DNA of 64,000 bases from Bradyrhizobium sp. 170 (GTDB lineage Bacteria; Pseudomonadota; Alphaproteobacteria; Rhizobiales; Xanthobacteraceae). The stretch lies in NCBI RefSeq assembly GCF_023101085.1, contig NZ_CP064703.1, positions 1,054,001-1,118,000 of the forward strand, given 5' to 3'. Each line of letters begins with the position of its first letter. Positions within the stretch are counted from its first letter, which is position 1. The notes beneath the pieces are model-generated. The model was not told the origin of the DNA. It made no database searches and saw only the letters and a program-made list of their open reading frames with translations. The position numbers were made by a program, and so were the translations under genes. Positions 53,694-61,831 of the stretch are shown here, in pieces.

Positions 53694-54401
53694 ATGAACA
53701 AGGTCTATCCCGACGCCAAATCGGCACTCGATGGCGTTCTCAAGGACGGCATGATGATCATGTCCGGCGGCTTCGGTCTGTGCGGTATCGCCGAAACCCT
53801 GTCGGATGCGATCCGCGATTCCGGCGTCAAGGGTTTGACGGTTATCTCCAACAATGCGGGCGTCGACGGCATCGGGCTCTCCAGGCTGCTGGAGACGCGG
53901 CAGATCAAAAAGATGATCTCGTCCTATGTCGGCGAGAACAAGCTGTTCGCGCAGCAATACCTCGCCGGTGAGCTGGAACTCGAATTCAACCCGCAGGGTA
54001 CGCTGGCCGAGCGCATCCGCGCCGGCGGCGCCGGGATCCCGGCCTTCTACACCAAGACCGGCGTCGGCACGCTGATCGCCGAAGGCAAGGAAGTGAAGGA
54101 ATTCGACGGCGAGAAATACATCATGGAGCGCGGCCTGTTCGCTGACCTCGCCATCGTCCACGCCTGGAAGGGCGACACCGCCGGTAACCTGATCTACCGC
54201 AAGACCGCGCGCAACTTTAACCCGATGATGGCCACCGCTGCGAAGATCACGGTGGCCGAGGTCGAGCAACTCGTGCCGGCCGGCGAACTCAATCCCGACC
54301 ACATTCATACGCCCGGTATTTTCGTCAAACGCATCATCGAGGTCGGCACGGGCAAGAAGCGGATCGAGTTCCGCAACACCCGCCCGCGGCCCGCCGCTTA
54401 A
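53694..54401 (+). CDS. scoA: Succinyl-CoA:3-ketoacid CoA-transferase subunit A
   Basis: 235 residues. Transfers CoA from succinyl-CoA to acetoacetate or related 3-ketoacids. Motifs: [20 protein letters not shown] with the CoA-binding glycine run, [17 protein letters not shown], and [20 protein letters not shown]. The B subunit gene follows after 23 bases. This pair takes part in ketone body or polyhydroxybutyrate use; the PHB depolymerase gene earlier in the window fits that, but is not an operon partner. Confidence 0.96.
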   Translation: MNKVYPDAKSALDGVLKDGMMIMSGGFGLCGIAETLSDAIRDSGVKGLTVISNNAGVDGIGLSRLLETRQIKKMISSYVGENKLFAQQYLAGELELEFNPQGTLAERIRAGGAGIPAFYTKTGVGTLIAEGKEVKEFDGEKYIMERGLFADLAIVHAWKGDTAGNLIYRKTARNFNPMMATAAKITVAEVEQLVPAGELNPDHIHTPGIFVKRIIEVGTGKKRIEFRNTRPRPAA

Positions 54402-54424
54402 ACCCAACTCTTCAGGAGAGCCTC

Positions 54425-55075
54425 ATGGCCTGGACCCGTGAACAGATGGCTGCGCGCGCCGCAAAAGAGTTGCGCGACGGCTATTACGTCAATCTCGGCA
54501 TCGGCATTCCGACGCTGGTCTCGAACTACATCCCCGACGGCATCGACGTGAACCTGCAGAGCGAGAACGGCATGCTCGGCATGGGACCGTTTCCTTACGA
54601 GGGCGAGGAAGACGCCGACCTCATCAACGCCGGCAAGCAGACGGTGAGCGAACTGCCGTCGACCAGCTATTTCTCCTCGGCCGATTCCTTCGGCATGGTG
54701 CGCGGCGGGCATATCGATCTGTCGATCCTAGGGGCGATGCAGGTGGCGCAGAACGGCGACCTCGCCAACTGGATGATCCCCGGCAAGATGGTGAAAGGCA
54801 TGGGCGGCGCGATGGACCTCGTCGCCGGCGTCAAGCGCGTCGTGGTGGTGATGGAGCATTCCGCCAAGGACGGCCCGAAGCTTTTGAAGACGTGCAATCT
54901 GCCGCTGACCGGCGAGAAGGTCGTCGACATGGTGGTGACGGATCTGGCCGTCTTCACCATCGACAAGCACGGCAAGGACGGCATGGCGCTGATCGAGCTC
55001 GCCGACGGCGTCACGCTCGACGAGGTGAAGGCCAAGACCGAAGCCGAGTTTCGTGTCGCGCTGAAGAACGCCTGA
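54425..55075 (+). CDS. scoB: Succinyl-CoA:3-ketoacid CoA-transferase subunit B
   Basis: 216 residues. The catalytic Glu47 is in [15 protein letters not shown], and [20 protein letters not shown] with the downstream [20 protein letters not shown] completes the active site. Full length. AGGAGAG lies before the ATG. The GNAT gene begins two bases after its stop, so it is probably part of the same transcript. Confidence 0.96.
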   Translation: MAWTREQMAARAAKELRDGYYVNLGIGIPTLVSNYIPDGIDVNLQSENGMLGMGPFPYEGEEDADLINAGKQTVSELPSTSYFSSADSFGMVRGGHIDLSILGAMQVAQNGDLANWMIPGKMVKGMGGAMDLVAGVKRVVVVMEHSAKDGPKLLKTCNLPLTGEKVVDMVVTDLAVFTIDKHGKDGMALIELADGVTLDEVKAKTEAEFRVALKNA

Positions 55076-55076
55076 C

Positions 55077-55733
55077 GTGGTGGCGGGGCGGTCGCGGCCT
55101 GCGATCCGTCCCGCGCGCACTGACGACGCAAGCTTCATTGCCCGCAACATCCTGGCCTCGCAGCGCGGCCCGCTGCCGCGCGGCTGGTTCGACATCGCGC
55201 TCGGCTGGGGCGAGCCGCAATGCCTTGACTTCGTCGAGCGGATCGCTGTCGCGCCAACGCCATCCTGGTGGCACGTCTCGCAATTCATCATCGCCGAAGT
55301 CGACGGCAAACCGGCGGCCTCGCTGTGCGCGTTGCCCGCCTCCGGCACCGGCCCTGCCGCGAAAGCGGCGATCGAAGCGGCTGCCGGCGAATCCGGCCTC
55401 GAAGCATCGGAGGTGGAGGCGATCTTCCAGCGTGGCGCCTACACCAGGAATTGCTGGGTGCAAGGCGGTGAGGGCGACTGGCTGATCGAACATGTCGCCA
55501 CGCTCCCTGCGTATCGCGGGCGCGGACTGGTGCAGGCGCTGATCGATCACGCGCTCGCGGCCGGAAGGGCTTCAGGATTCAAGCAGGCATCGATCTCGTT
55601 CCTGATCGGCAACGAAGCGGCGGAGCGGTGCTATGCCAAGGCTGGCTTTGCATTCGCCGAAGAGAAGCGCGCTTCCGAATTCGAGGCGATCACAGGTTCG
55701 CCGGGCTTCCGGCGCTTCACGCGCGCGATCTAG
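55077..55733 (+). CDS. GNAT family N-acetyltransferase
   Basis: 218 residues from a GTG at 55077. The acetyl-CoA-binding region LIEHVATLPAYRGRGLVQAL shows the R/Q-x-x-G-x-G/A motif A, followed by FLIGNEAAERCYAKAGFAFA with the motif B Tyr. The N-terminal half holds a longer insert than in small GNATs. Acceptor unknown. It may follow scoB in the operon; a palindromic repeat lies after its stop, before a convergent permease gene. Confidence 0.88.
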   Translation: MVAGRSRPAIRPARTDDASFIARNILASQRGPLPRGWFDIALGWGEPQCLDFVERIAVAPTPSWWHVSQFIIAEVDGKPAASLCALPASGTGPAAKAAIEAAAGESGLEASEVEAIFQRGAYTRNCWVQGGEGDWLIEHVATLPAYRGRGLVQALIDHALAAGRASGFKQASISFLIGNEAAERCYAKAGFAFAEEKRASEFEAITGSPGFRRFTRAI

Positions 55734-55736
55734 TTG

Positions 55737-55831
55737 CGTAGGGTGGGCAAAGGCGCACTTGCGCCGTGCCCACCATCCATCCTCGATCATCATCCTGAAT
55801 GGTGGGCACGCTTCGCTCTGCCCACCCTACG
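55737..55831. repeat. Palindromic repeat (family 5, GTAGGGTGGGCAAAG type)
   Basis: Arms CGTAGGGTGGGCAAAGGCGC and CTTCGCTCTGCCCACCCTACG are complementary at both ends, with inner GCCCACCAT / ATGGTGGGC pairs. Fills the convergent junction of the acetyltransferase and iron permease genes. Confidence 0.82.
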
Positions 55832-55840
55832 AGGTCAGCG

Positions 55841-57487
55841 TTACGCCGGCCCTGACGGAATGTCCGAAAACCGCGTCAGCCATGCCACGGGACCGATGCT
55901 GGCGGCGACGATCAATAGCGCCGCCAGCGCGCCTTCCTCAAAACTGCCGCGGCTGGCGTATTGGTAGATCGAGGTCGCCAGCGTTTCGACGTTCAGCGGC
56001 CGCAGCAACAGCGTCGCCGGCAACTCCTTCAGGCAATCCACGAACACCACGATGACAGCGCCGAGCATGGCAGGGCGCAGCAGCGGCAGATGGATCAGCC
56101 GCATCGTCGTGGCCTGGCCGGCGCCGACGGCGCGCGCGCTGTCGTCGTAATCGCGCGGGATCCGCTCGAACCCTGCCTTGATGAATCCGGTCGGCACCGC
56201 CAGAAAGCGGATCACATAGGCGATGACAACGGCGGCGCCGGAGCCGATCACGATCAGTCCCGGCAGCGATTGTCCGAGCGATGCGGCGAGCGCGTTGACC
56301 GCGTTGTCGATGGCGAGCAGCGGCGCCAGCAGCCCGAGCGCCAGCACGAGCCCCGGCAGCGTGTAACCCAGTTGCGCGATGTTCATCGCGACGAAGCGCA
56401 GCCTGGTCGGCCGCCAGCGCCAGGCCAGAATGGTCGCAAAGCCGAGCAGCAGTGCGGCGAGCGTAGCGAGGCTCGCGAACGCTATCGAGTTGAAGGCATC
56501 GCGCCACAGCGCCATATCGAAATTCGCAAACAGCCCACGCTTGAAACTCTGATGCGCGAGATACAATAGCGGCACCAGGAATCCGAGGCAGACCGGCAGC
56601 AGGCAGGCGGCGAATGCCAAACCGCCCTTGATGCCGGCAAGCGGCGTCCGTTGCGTCAGCCGCGGGCTTTCGGCGGAAAATTCCGTCGTGACGTTGCGCC
56701 GTCCGTAGCGTTCAATTGCGATAAGTCCGGCCACGATCGCCAGCATGAAACACGACAACTGCGCCGCGCCGGCAAGGCTGCCGCGGTTGAGCCAGGTCGT
56801 GAACACCGAGACCGTGAGCGTGCGGACGCCGAGATATTCGCTGGCGCCGATGTCGTTCAGCGTTTCCAGCGATACCAGTGCTGTGCCGACGGCCAGCGCG
56901 GGACGCGCCATCGGCAGCGAGATGCGCCAGAAGGTGGTCCAGCGCCCGGCGCCGAGCGTCTTCGCGGCCTCGGCGAACTCCGCGCTCTGGAACTGGAACA
57001 TCGTGCGGGCCGAAAGATAGACGTAGGGGTAGAGCACCAGCGCGATCACGATGATGGCGCCGGGCAGCGAGCGCAAATTGGGAAGCACGCGCACCGCGTC
57101 CTGCAGCGGCAGCCAGAGTGCGAGCGTCTTGTGGATCAGGCCGAGCGGCTCGAACAAATCGACATAGACATAAGCCGCGAGGTAGGTGGGGATCGCGAGC
57201 GGCAGCGGCACCAGCCAGAGCAGCATTTTCCGGCCGCGGAATTCATGCAGCGAGATCATCCACGCCGCGCCGGTGCCGATCGCGAGCGACAGGGCGGCGA
57301 CGCCGAAGAGCAGGAGCGCGGTGTCGAGAAGGCTCCGCGGCAGCACGTATTCGATGAGAGGCTGCCAGACGTCAGGCGCCGGCTGCAGCGCCAGCGCGAT
57401 GATCGAGATAACGGGCGCGGCCACCAGGATGGCGGTCGCGACCGCGATCACGGCGGCGATCCGGCCCGAGCGCGTGGTCCGGGTCAC
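55841..57487 (-). CDS. Fe(3+) ABC transporter permease, FbpB-type
   Basis: 548 residues from a GTG at 57487, a fused double permease with about 12 helices. Each half carries an EAA loop: AEAAKTLGAGRWTTFWRISL and DDSARAVGAGQATTMRLIHL. This two-in-one layout is typical of ferric-iron uptake systems (FbpB, AfuB, SfuB). It takes iron from the binding protein encoded upstream. The ATPase is missing from the window. A short palindrome lies between the two genes. Confidence 0.93.
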   Translation of the reverse strand: MTRTTRSGRIAAVIAVATAILVAAPVISIIALALQPAPDVWQPLIEYVLPRSLLDTALLLFGVAALSLAIGTGAAWMISLHEFRGRKMLLWLVPLPLAIPTYLAAYVYVDLFEPLGLIHKTLALWLPLQDAVRVLPNLRSLPGAIIVIALVLYPYVYLSARTMFQFQSAEFAEAAKTLGAGRWTTFWRISLPMARPALAVGTALVSLETLNDIGASEYLGVRTLTVSVFTTWLNRGSLAGAAQLSCFMLAIVAGLIAIERYGRRNVTTEFSAESPRLTQRTPLAGIKGGLAFAACLLPVCLGFLVPLLYLAHQSFKRGLFANFDMALWRDAFNSIAFASLATLAALLLGFATILAWRWRPTRLRFVAMNIAQLGYTLPGLVLALGLLAPLLAIDNAVNALAASLGQSLPGLIVIGSGAAVVIAYVIRFLAVPTGFIKAGFERIPRDYDDSARAVGAGQATTMRLIHLPLLRPAMLGAVIVVFVDCLKELPATLLLRPLNVETLATSIYQYASRGSFEEGALAALLIVAASIGPVAWLTRFSDIPSGPA

Positions 57488-57529
57488 GCCGGCTCACATC
57501 GGCAAGAAGCCGCAAGCCCATGCAGCATT

Positions 57530-57558
57530 ATGCCCTCTCCCGGGGAGGGAGAGGGCAT
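57530..57558. repeat. Short palindrome between iron-binding-protein and permease genes
   Basis: ATGCCCTCTCCC, loop, GGGAGAGGGCAT: a nearly perfect 12-bp stem. In the operon it lies downstream of the binding-protein gene and upstream of the permease gene. Confidence 0.75.
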
Positions 57559-57590
57559 GTTGGCGGAATTACTGTCGCGACTTGGTGCGA

Positions 57591-58616
57591 TCAATTATCA
57601 AACCCGACCTTGTCCACCAGCGTCGAGGCTGCCTTGCGGTTGGCGGCGATCTTGGCGATCGGGAGCGGATCGGCGGTGAGCTTGCCGTAACCCGCAATCG
57701 TCGGGTTGACGGCGACGCCGGCACGAACCGGGTACTCGTAGTTGGAATCCGCGTAGATCTGCTGCGCCTTGTCGCCGACGAGCCACTCGATCAGCTTGAC
57801 GCCATTGGCCTTGTTGGGCGCGTTCTTCGCCAACAGGACGCCCGACAGATTGACGTGGGTGCCGCCGCCCTCGAAGGTCGGCAGGACCACCTTGGTGGCT
57901 TCCGCCCACGGCTTCTTCTCGGGATCGTTGTTCATCATCAGCGCCCAGTAATAGGTGTTGCCGATGCCGATGTCGCACTTGCCGGCCGCGACGTCGCGCG
58001 CCGCTTCGCGGTCGCCGCCCGAGGGCTTCTGCGCCAGATTGGCCTTCAGGCCTTTCAGCCATTCCTCGGCCTTGGCCTCGCCGTACTTCGCCGTGTAGGC
58101 CGCGAACAGGCCATTGTTGTAGATGTGCTGGCCGGAGCGGATGCAGATCTTGCCCTTCCACTTGGGATCGGCGAGCTCTTCGTAGGTGATCTTGTCCTGC
58201 TTGACGCGATCCTTCGAGGCGTAGATCACGCGCGCTCGCATGGAGATGCCGGCCCAGTGTCCATCAGGATCGCGGTATTGCGCCGGCACGATTTCGTCGA
58301 TCACCACGGACTTGATCGGCTGCGTGACCTCGGCCTTCACGGCCTCGTCCATGCGGCCGATGTCGACCGTCAAGAGCACGTCGGCGGGGCTGTTGGCGCC
58401 TTCCGCCTTCATGCGCTGCTCGAGGCCAGAGCTTGCCGAGACGACGTTGACCTTGATGCCGGTGTCCTTGGTGAAAGCGTCGAACAGCGGCTGGATCAGC
58501 TTGGTTTCCCGATAGGTGTAGACGTTGACCTCGCCGTCGGCGGACGCCGGCGAGGCTCCGAAAGCGGTGAAACAAAGCAACGCTGCGGTTGCGGCGGTAG
58601 CGCGAAGGTTGATCAT
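57591..58616 (-). CDS. Fe(3+) ABC transporter binding protein, FbpA/FutA-type
   Basis: 341 residues with a signal peptide (ATAATAALLCFTAFGASPAS then ADG). The mature start EVNVYTYRETKLIQPLFDAF is that of iron-binding FbpA proteins, and the Tyr-rich iron site is seen in IGNTYYWALMM and ADSNYEYPVRAG, plus Tyr near the start. It captures ferric iron in the periplasm. Two Irr-type control elements lie upstream (58708-58748), so it should respond to iron. Confidence 0.94.
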   Translation of the reverse strand: MINLRATAATAALLCFTAFGASPASADGEVNVYTYRETKLIQPLFDAFTKDTGIKVNVVSASSGLEQRMKAEGANSPADVLLTVDIGRMDEAVKAEVTQPIKSVVIDEIVPAQYRDPDGHWAGISMRARVIYASKDRVKQDKITYEELADPKWKGKICIRSGQHIYNNGLFAAYTAKYGEAKAEEWLKGLKANLAQKPSGGDREAARDVAAGKCDIGIGNTYYWALMMNNDPEKKPWAEATKVVLPTFEGGGTHVNLSGVLLAKNAPNKANGVKLIEWLVGDKAQQIYADSNYEYPVRAGVAVNPTIAGYGKLTADPLPIAKIAANRKAASTLVDKVGFDN

Positions 58617-58707
58617 GAGAGCTGCCCGGCAATAGTGGTGAAGATGCCGGTCTCAGTAGCGCAGCGACTGCCATGCCGTCAGCGACTGGATGTCGCGAAC
58701 GGGTCGA

Positions 58708-58724
58708 TTTAGAAGGATTCCAGC
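58708..58724 (-). promoter_or_regulatory. Iron control element (ICE) 1, for Irr
   Basis: TTTAGAA-GGA-TTCCAGC on the plus strand, to compare with the ICE consensus TTTAGAA-N3-TTCTAAA; left arm perfect, right arm starts TTC and then diverges. Lies 92-108 bases before the iron-binding-protein start. Confidence 0.6.
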
Positions 58725-58731
58725 GTTGTGA

Positions 58732-58748
58732 TTTAGAGTGATTCCAAA
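58732..58748 (-). promoter_or_regulatory. Iron control element (ICE) 2, for Irr
   Basis: TTTAGAG-TGA-TTCCAAA, 6 of 7 matches in each arm to the ICE consensus. Its centre is 24 bases from that of ICE 1, about two helical turns, so two Irr dimers could bind on one face. Confidence 0.68.
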
Positions 58749-58788
58749 GTGGACGTGCCGCCATGCGCGGGGACGCAACCACCGGCGC

Positions 58789-59745
58789 TCAATGGCTGAG
58801 GTCGAAATTGACGGCGGCAGTGTTGCCGCCGCTGATGATGACGGCAACGCGCTCGCCCGCGACGGGCCTGTAGGCGCCCGACAGGATCGCCGAGAATGCC
58901 GCAGCGCCACCCGGTTCTGCCACGATGCGCAAGGCACGCCAAAGCGTCGCCTGCGCCTCGGCGATTGCGGCGTCGGAAACCAGCGCGGTTTGCCGCGCGT
59001 ATTTTTGTACGATCGGAAAGACCTGTTCGCCGACCCGCCGCGGCGCCAGCGAATCCGCCGCCAGACCGCCGGCCTCCGCATCGACCGGCCGGCCGGCTTC
59101 AAAGGCTCTGGTCAGCGTCGGCGATGCCAGCGGTTCGACGCCAATCACCTTGATACGGCCGGCGTACCAGGCGGCGATTCCTGCGATCAGCCCGCCGCCG
59201 CCCACCGATACCAGCAGCGTATCGATATCCGACGCCTGGCCAGCGAGCTCGAGGCCGAGCGTTCCCTGTCCCATGATGGTTTCGTTCTGATCGAAGGCCG
59301 GCACTTGCAGTGCGCCGGTTTGCTGCGCCCATACTTCGCTTGCCGCGAGCGCATCGGCATAGCGGTCGCCCTCGATCGCGAGGTCGGCGCCATAGTCGCG
59401 GATCCGCTGCAGCTTCGCCGGCGAAGAGATGTTTGGCACGAAAATCTTGGCCGGCTTGCCAAGCTTCATCGCGGCATAGGCGACCGCCGCACCATGGTTG
59501 CCGCCCGACGCTGCGACCACGCCGGCCTTCGGTACCTCGCGGGTCAGCAAATTGGCGAACGCGCCGCGCGCCTTGAACGAGCCGGAGTACTGAAGCAGCT
59601 CCAGCTTGAGCGTCAGCGTATGGCCGGGAAGGCCGAACTCGGCCGCATCGACGTCGACGACCGGCGTTCGCCGGATGAAGGGCCGAATGAGCCTCTCGCA
59701 TTGGGCGATCGTTTCCGAAGTTACTGCATCCACCGGCGCGTTCAT
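58789..59745 (-). CDS. PLP-dependent threonine/serine dehydratase-like enzyme
   Basis: 318 residues from ATG 59745. PLP-binding Lys in YSGSFKARGAFANLL, ASGGNHGAAVAYAAMKLGKP, and the phosphate-binding run VSVGGGGLIAGIAAW. Fold type II pyridoxal enzyme that deaminates threonine or serine, or racemises; no regulatory ACT domain, so biodegradative or racemase type. The start region is covered by a perfect 14-base tandem duplication carrying the ribosome binding site. Divergent from an ArsR gene. Confidence 0.9.
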   Translation of the reverse strand: MNAPVDAVTSETIAQCERLIRPFIRRTPVVDVDAAEFGLPGHTLTLKLELLQYSGSFKARGAFANLLTREVPKAGVVAASGGNHGAAVAYAAMKLGKPAKIFVPNISSPAKLQRIRDYGADLAIEGDRYADALAASEVWAQQTGALQVPAFDQNETIMGQGTLGLELAGQASDIDTLLVSVGGGGLIAGIAAWYAGRIKVIGVEPLASPTLTRAFEAGRPVDAEAGGLAADSLAPRRVGEQVFPIVQKYARQTALVSDAAIAEAQATLWRALRIVAEPGGAAAFSAILSGAYRPVAGERVAVIISGGNTAAVNFDLSH

Positions 59746-59772
59746 TCCAAAGCACTCCTTCCAAAGCACTCC
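59745..59772 (-). repeat. Perfect 14-base tandem duplication at the dehydratase start
   Basis: TTCCAAAGCACTCC occurs at 59745-59758 and again at 59759-59772. On the minus strand each copy contains GGAGTGCTTTGGAA, so the duplication gives the gene two ribosome binding sites, one nine bases and one 23 bases before the ATG. Confidence 0.9.
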
Positions 59773-59780
59773 TGGGCGTG

Positions 59781-59809
59781 TTGACAGGAATTAGTCATTT
59801 AGCTAATTA
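59781..59809 (+). promoter_or_regulatory. Promoter of the ArsR gene, predicting a leaderless mRNA
   Basis: Consensus -35 TTGACA (59781-59786), 17-base spacer, TAATTA (59804-59809). The start ATG at 59815 lies where transcription should begin, and there is no Shine-Dalgarno site. TTAGCTAA and CTAATTAG palindromes (about 59799-59810) overlap the -10 box, suitable for ArsR binding. Confidence 0.55.
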
Positions 59810-59814
59810 GCAAT

Positions 59815-60132
59815 ATGCCTTCATTGGAAGACGACGTCGAGTCTGCTTTTCGCGCGCTCGCCAGCGATCGGCGGCTCCTGATCCTGGAATGGCTGAAACG
59901 CCCCCGGGCGCATTTTCGCGAGCAAGTCGACGGCGACCTGGTCAAGGACGGGGTCTGCGGGGCGTTGATCGCCGAAAAGCTCGGCGTCAGTCAGCCGACC
60001 GTCAGCGAGCACTTGAAGATACTGTCGCAAGCCGGGCTGTTGAGCGCCAAGCGCGTCAAGCAGTGGACGTTCTACAAGCGCGATGAAGCGCGCATCGCGA
60101 AGCTGAAAACGGCAATGCTCGCGAAGATCTGA
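59815..60132 (+). CDS. ArsR-family winged-helix regulator
   Basis: 105 residues. Winged helix with recognition helix KLGVSQPTVSEHLKILSQAG and wing LLSAKRVKQWTFYKRD. It has no CxC metal-binding pair, so it is probably not an arsenic or heavy-metal sensor. Divergent from the dehydratase gene with 69 bases between starts, and likely controls it and itself. Candidate leaderless transcript. Confidence 0.9.
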   Translation: MPSLEDDVESAFRALASDRRLLILEWLKRPRAHFREQVDGDLVKDGVCGALIAEKLGVSQPTVSEHLKILSQAGLLSAKRVKQWTFYKRDEARIAKLKTAMLAKI

Positions 60133-60256
60133 AGTTCGGCCTAGCGTGCGGCCGCCGGACTTGCCATGCCGACATTTTGAGCAGCGAAGCGCACCTTATC
60201 CGTTCGACCTTGGCATCGTCAGTGCCTAGTCTTGGCCGACAGGGAGATCATGCTGG

Positions 60257-60742
60257 ATGCGCGCGGTTCTGGATTATTGCACCGGAGGAATTCAGCGGGC
60301 CGTGCCGGCGGGTACGCTCGTGCTCCATGAGGGCGGCAAGACCGGACATCTGTTCGTGCTGCTCGAAGGACGGCTGGAGGTCATCAAGGGCGATAGCGTC
60401 GTCGCCGTTCTGACCGAACCGGGGGCGATGCTGGGCGAAATGTCGGTGCTGCTCGAGCAGCCCCACACCGCGACCGTGCGCGCCGCCGCCGATTCCGTCG
60501 TCTACGAGTTCGACGACGCCGCGGCTTTCCTGCGCGACCAGCCGGCGGTGGCGCTGTTGATCGCGCGCTTGCTGGCGCAGCGCCTCAACGTCGCCAACAC
60601 CTATTTGGCCGACCTGATGCATCAATATGCCGGTCAGGGTAACCATCTCTCGATGGTCGGCGAACTCCTGCAGAGCATGATCAACCTGCCGCCGACGCAG
60701 GTTTCGCCAGGCTCGGATCGGCAATCCGACCCAAGGATATGA
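60257..60742 (+). CDS. Cyclic-nucleotide-binding-domain protein without DNA-binding domain
   Basis: 161 residues: a cNMP-binding beta barrel (LVLHEGGKTGHLFVLLEGRL and the phosphate cassette MLGEMSVLLEQPHTATVRA, with the key Glu and Arg). The rest is helical. There is no Crp-type helix-turn-helix, so it is probably a stand-alone effector or membrane-associated sensor. Its last 62 bases overlap the convergent metallophosphoesterase gene. Confidence 0.88.
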   Translation: MRAVLDYCTGGIQRAVPAGTLVLHEGGKTGHLFVLLEGRLEVIKGDSVVAVLTEPGAMLGEMSVLLEQPHTATVRAAADSVVYEFDDAAAFLRDQPAVALLIARLLAQRLNVANTYLADLMHQYAGQGNHLSMVGELLQSMINLPPTQVSPGSDRQSDPRI

Positions 60743-61508
60743 GCCAGGGCGGCGGGTTCTCGATTTCCGCCGCCGGCCGAGCCAAGGGCGCGCGCAGGTC
60801 GATGCGTTGCGCTTCGCCGGCCGAGAGCCAGAAAGCTGTGTCCTCATCGAGGTCGAGCACGATATAGACCGGCGGGCGGCCGTGCTGCAGGCCGGTGTTG
60901 AAGATCCAGGTGGTGCCGAGCCGGTCGAACCACGAGCCGTCGGGAATGAAGGGCGACTGATGCACATGGCCCGAGATCACCATCGACGGCTGATACTGCG
61001 CGATCCATTGCACCAGTTCGACGTCGCCGAAGAACCGCTTGCCGCCCCAACTTGTCGGCGAATTCGCCGGCGGCGCGTGATGGACCCAGATCCAGCGTTG
61101 CGCCCGCTCGAGCGCGGCATCGCGAAGCTGGGCTTCAATGCGGCTCTTGACCAGTGGCCCGTCCCACCACGGACACACCGTGAAGCGCGTGCCCCCGATG
61201 GTGAGGCTGTCGCCGTCGCAGGCGATGCCGAGTTCTCTGACATCGCCTATCCAGCGCGCGATCTTCTCGCCTTCCGCGCTGCGTTCGTCGAGGTCGTGAT
61301 TGCCCGAGCAGAGAATGACGCGCGTCATGCCTGACAGCAGCGACAGGTATTTTTTCACCACCAGAATCTGCGCGCGGAAATCGACGAACGATCCGATGTC
61401 GAGCGCGTCGCCAGCGAAGATGACGACGTCGAACTCAGGGGCCGCCGCCAGCAGCCAGTCGAACTGCGGCAATGAATAATGCAAATCGGCAACGACAAGG
61501 CAGCGCAT
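60681..61508 (-). CDS. Calcineurin-like metallophosphoesterase
   Basis: 275 residues. The metal-site blocks are all present: VVADLHYS, FAGDALDIG, CSGNHDLDE, WVHHAPPAN and SGHVHQSPF. The arrangement resembles class III cyclic nucleotide phosphodiesterases (CpdA) and small phosphoesterases, but the substrate is open. Its 3' end overlaps a cNMP-binding gene by 62 bases on the other strand; if it hydrolyses cAMP the two would be functionally linked (inference). Confidence 0.9.
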   Translation of the reverse strand: MRCLVVADLHYSLPQFDWLLAAAPEFDVVIFAGDALDIGSFVDFRAQILVVKKYLSLLSGMTRVILCSGNHDLDERSAEGEKIARWIGDVRELGIACDGDSLTIGGTRFTVCPWWDGPLVKSRIEAQLRDAALERAQRWIWVHHAPPANSPTSWGGKRFFGDVELVQWIAQYQPSMVISGHVHQSPFIPDGSWFDRLGTTWIFNTGLQHGRPPVYIVLDLDEDTAFWLSAGEAQRIDLRAPLARPAAEIENPPPWLISLGRIADPSLAKPASAAG

Positions 61509-61831
61509 AATGATTCAAATCCAAAAATGCCCAGGAAACGGGCGATCCGCAGGCGGATGCATTCAGGCATAGCGGATTCGAGCAAGAATTGTGCCGGTCG
61601 GGACTTCAAACGGGCCTATCGCCCCGCTGGAAGGACCAGGGCGCGTACCCATAAATTGAGCTTGATGGCTACTCGATGTCCGATATGCGCCGATGACTTG
61701 TCCCAACTGCCAACAAGAGGGCCGCAACGCTTCACACACGTGCGAGAGCTAAGAGCCATACCGGGAATGGGATTTCTCCTCTAACGTGCGCCGGGAGTAT
61801 ACGGCTTGGACATTGACAGAACACCATGGCC
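61509..61831. other. Intergenic region, nothing recognised
   Basis: 323 bases between the phosphoesterase start and the end of the DUF4242 gene. A short frame at about 61665-61784 begins MATRCPICADDLSQL with a CxxC pair, like a zinc ribbon, but has no ribosome binding site and is not supported. Confidence 0.5.

Noticed and set aside
57186..58712. 508-codon plus-strand frame opposite the iron transporter genes
   Set aside because: Spans two real minus-strand genes and their spacer; no motif.
61665..61784. Zinc-ribbon-like small protein with a CPIC pair
   Set aside because: No ribosome binding site, no second Cys pair and no recognised relative.
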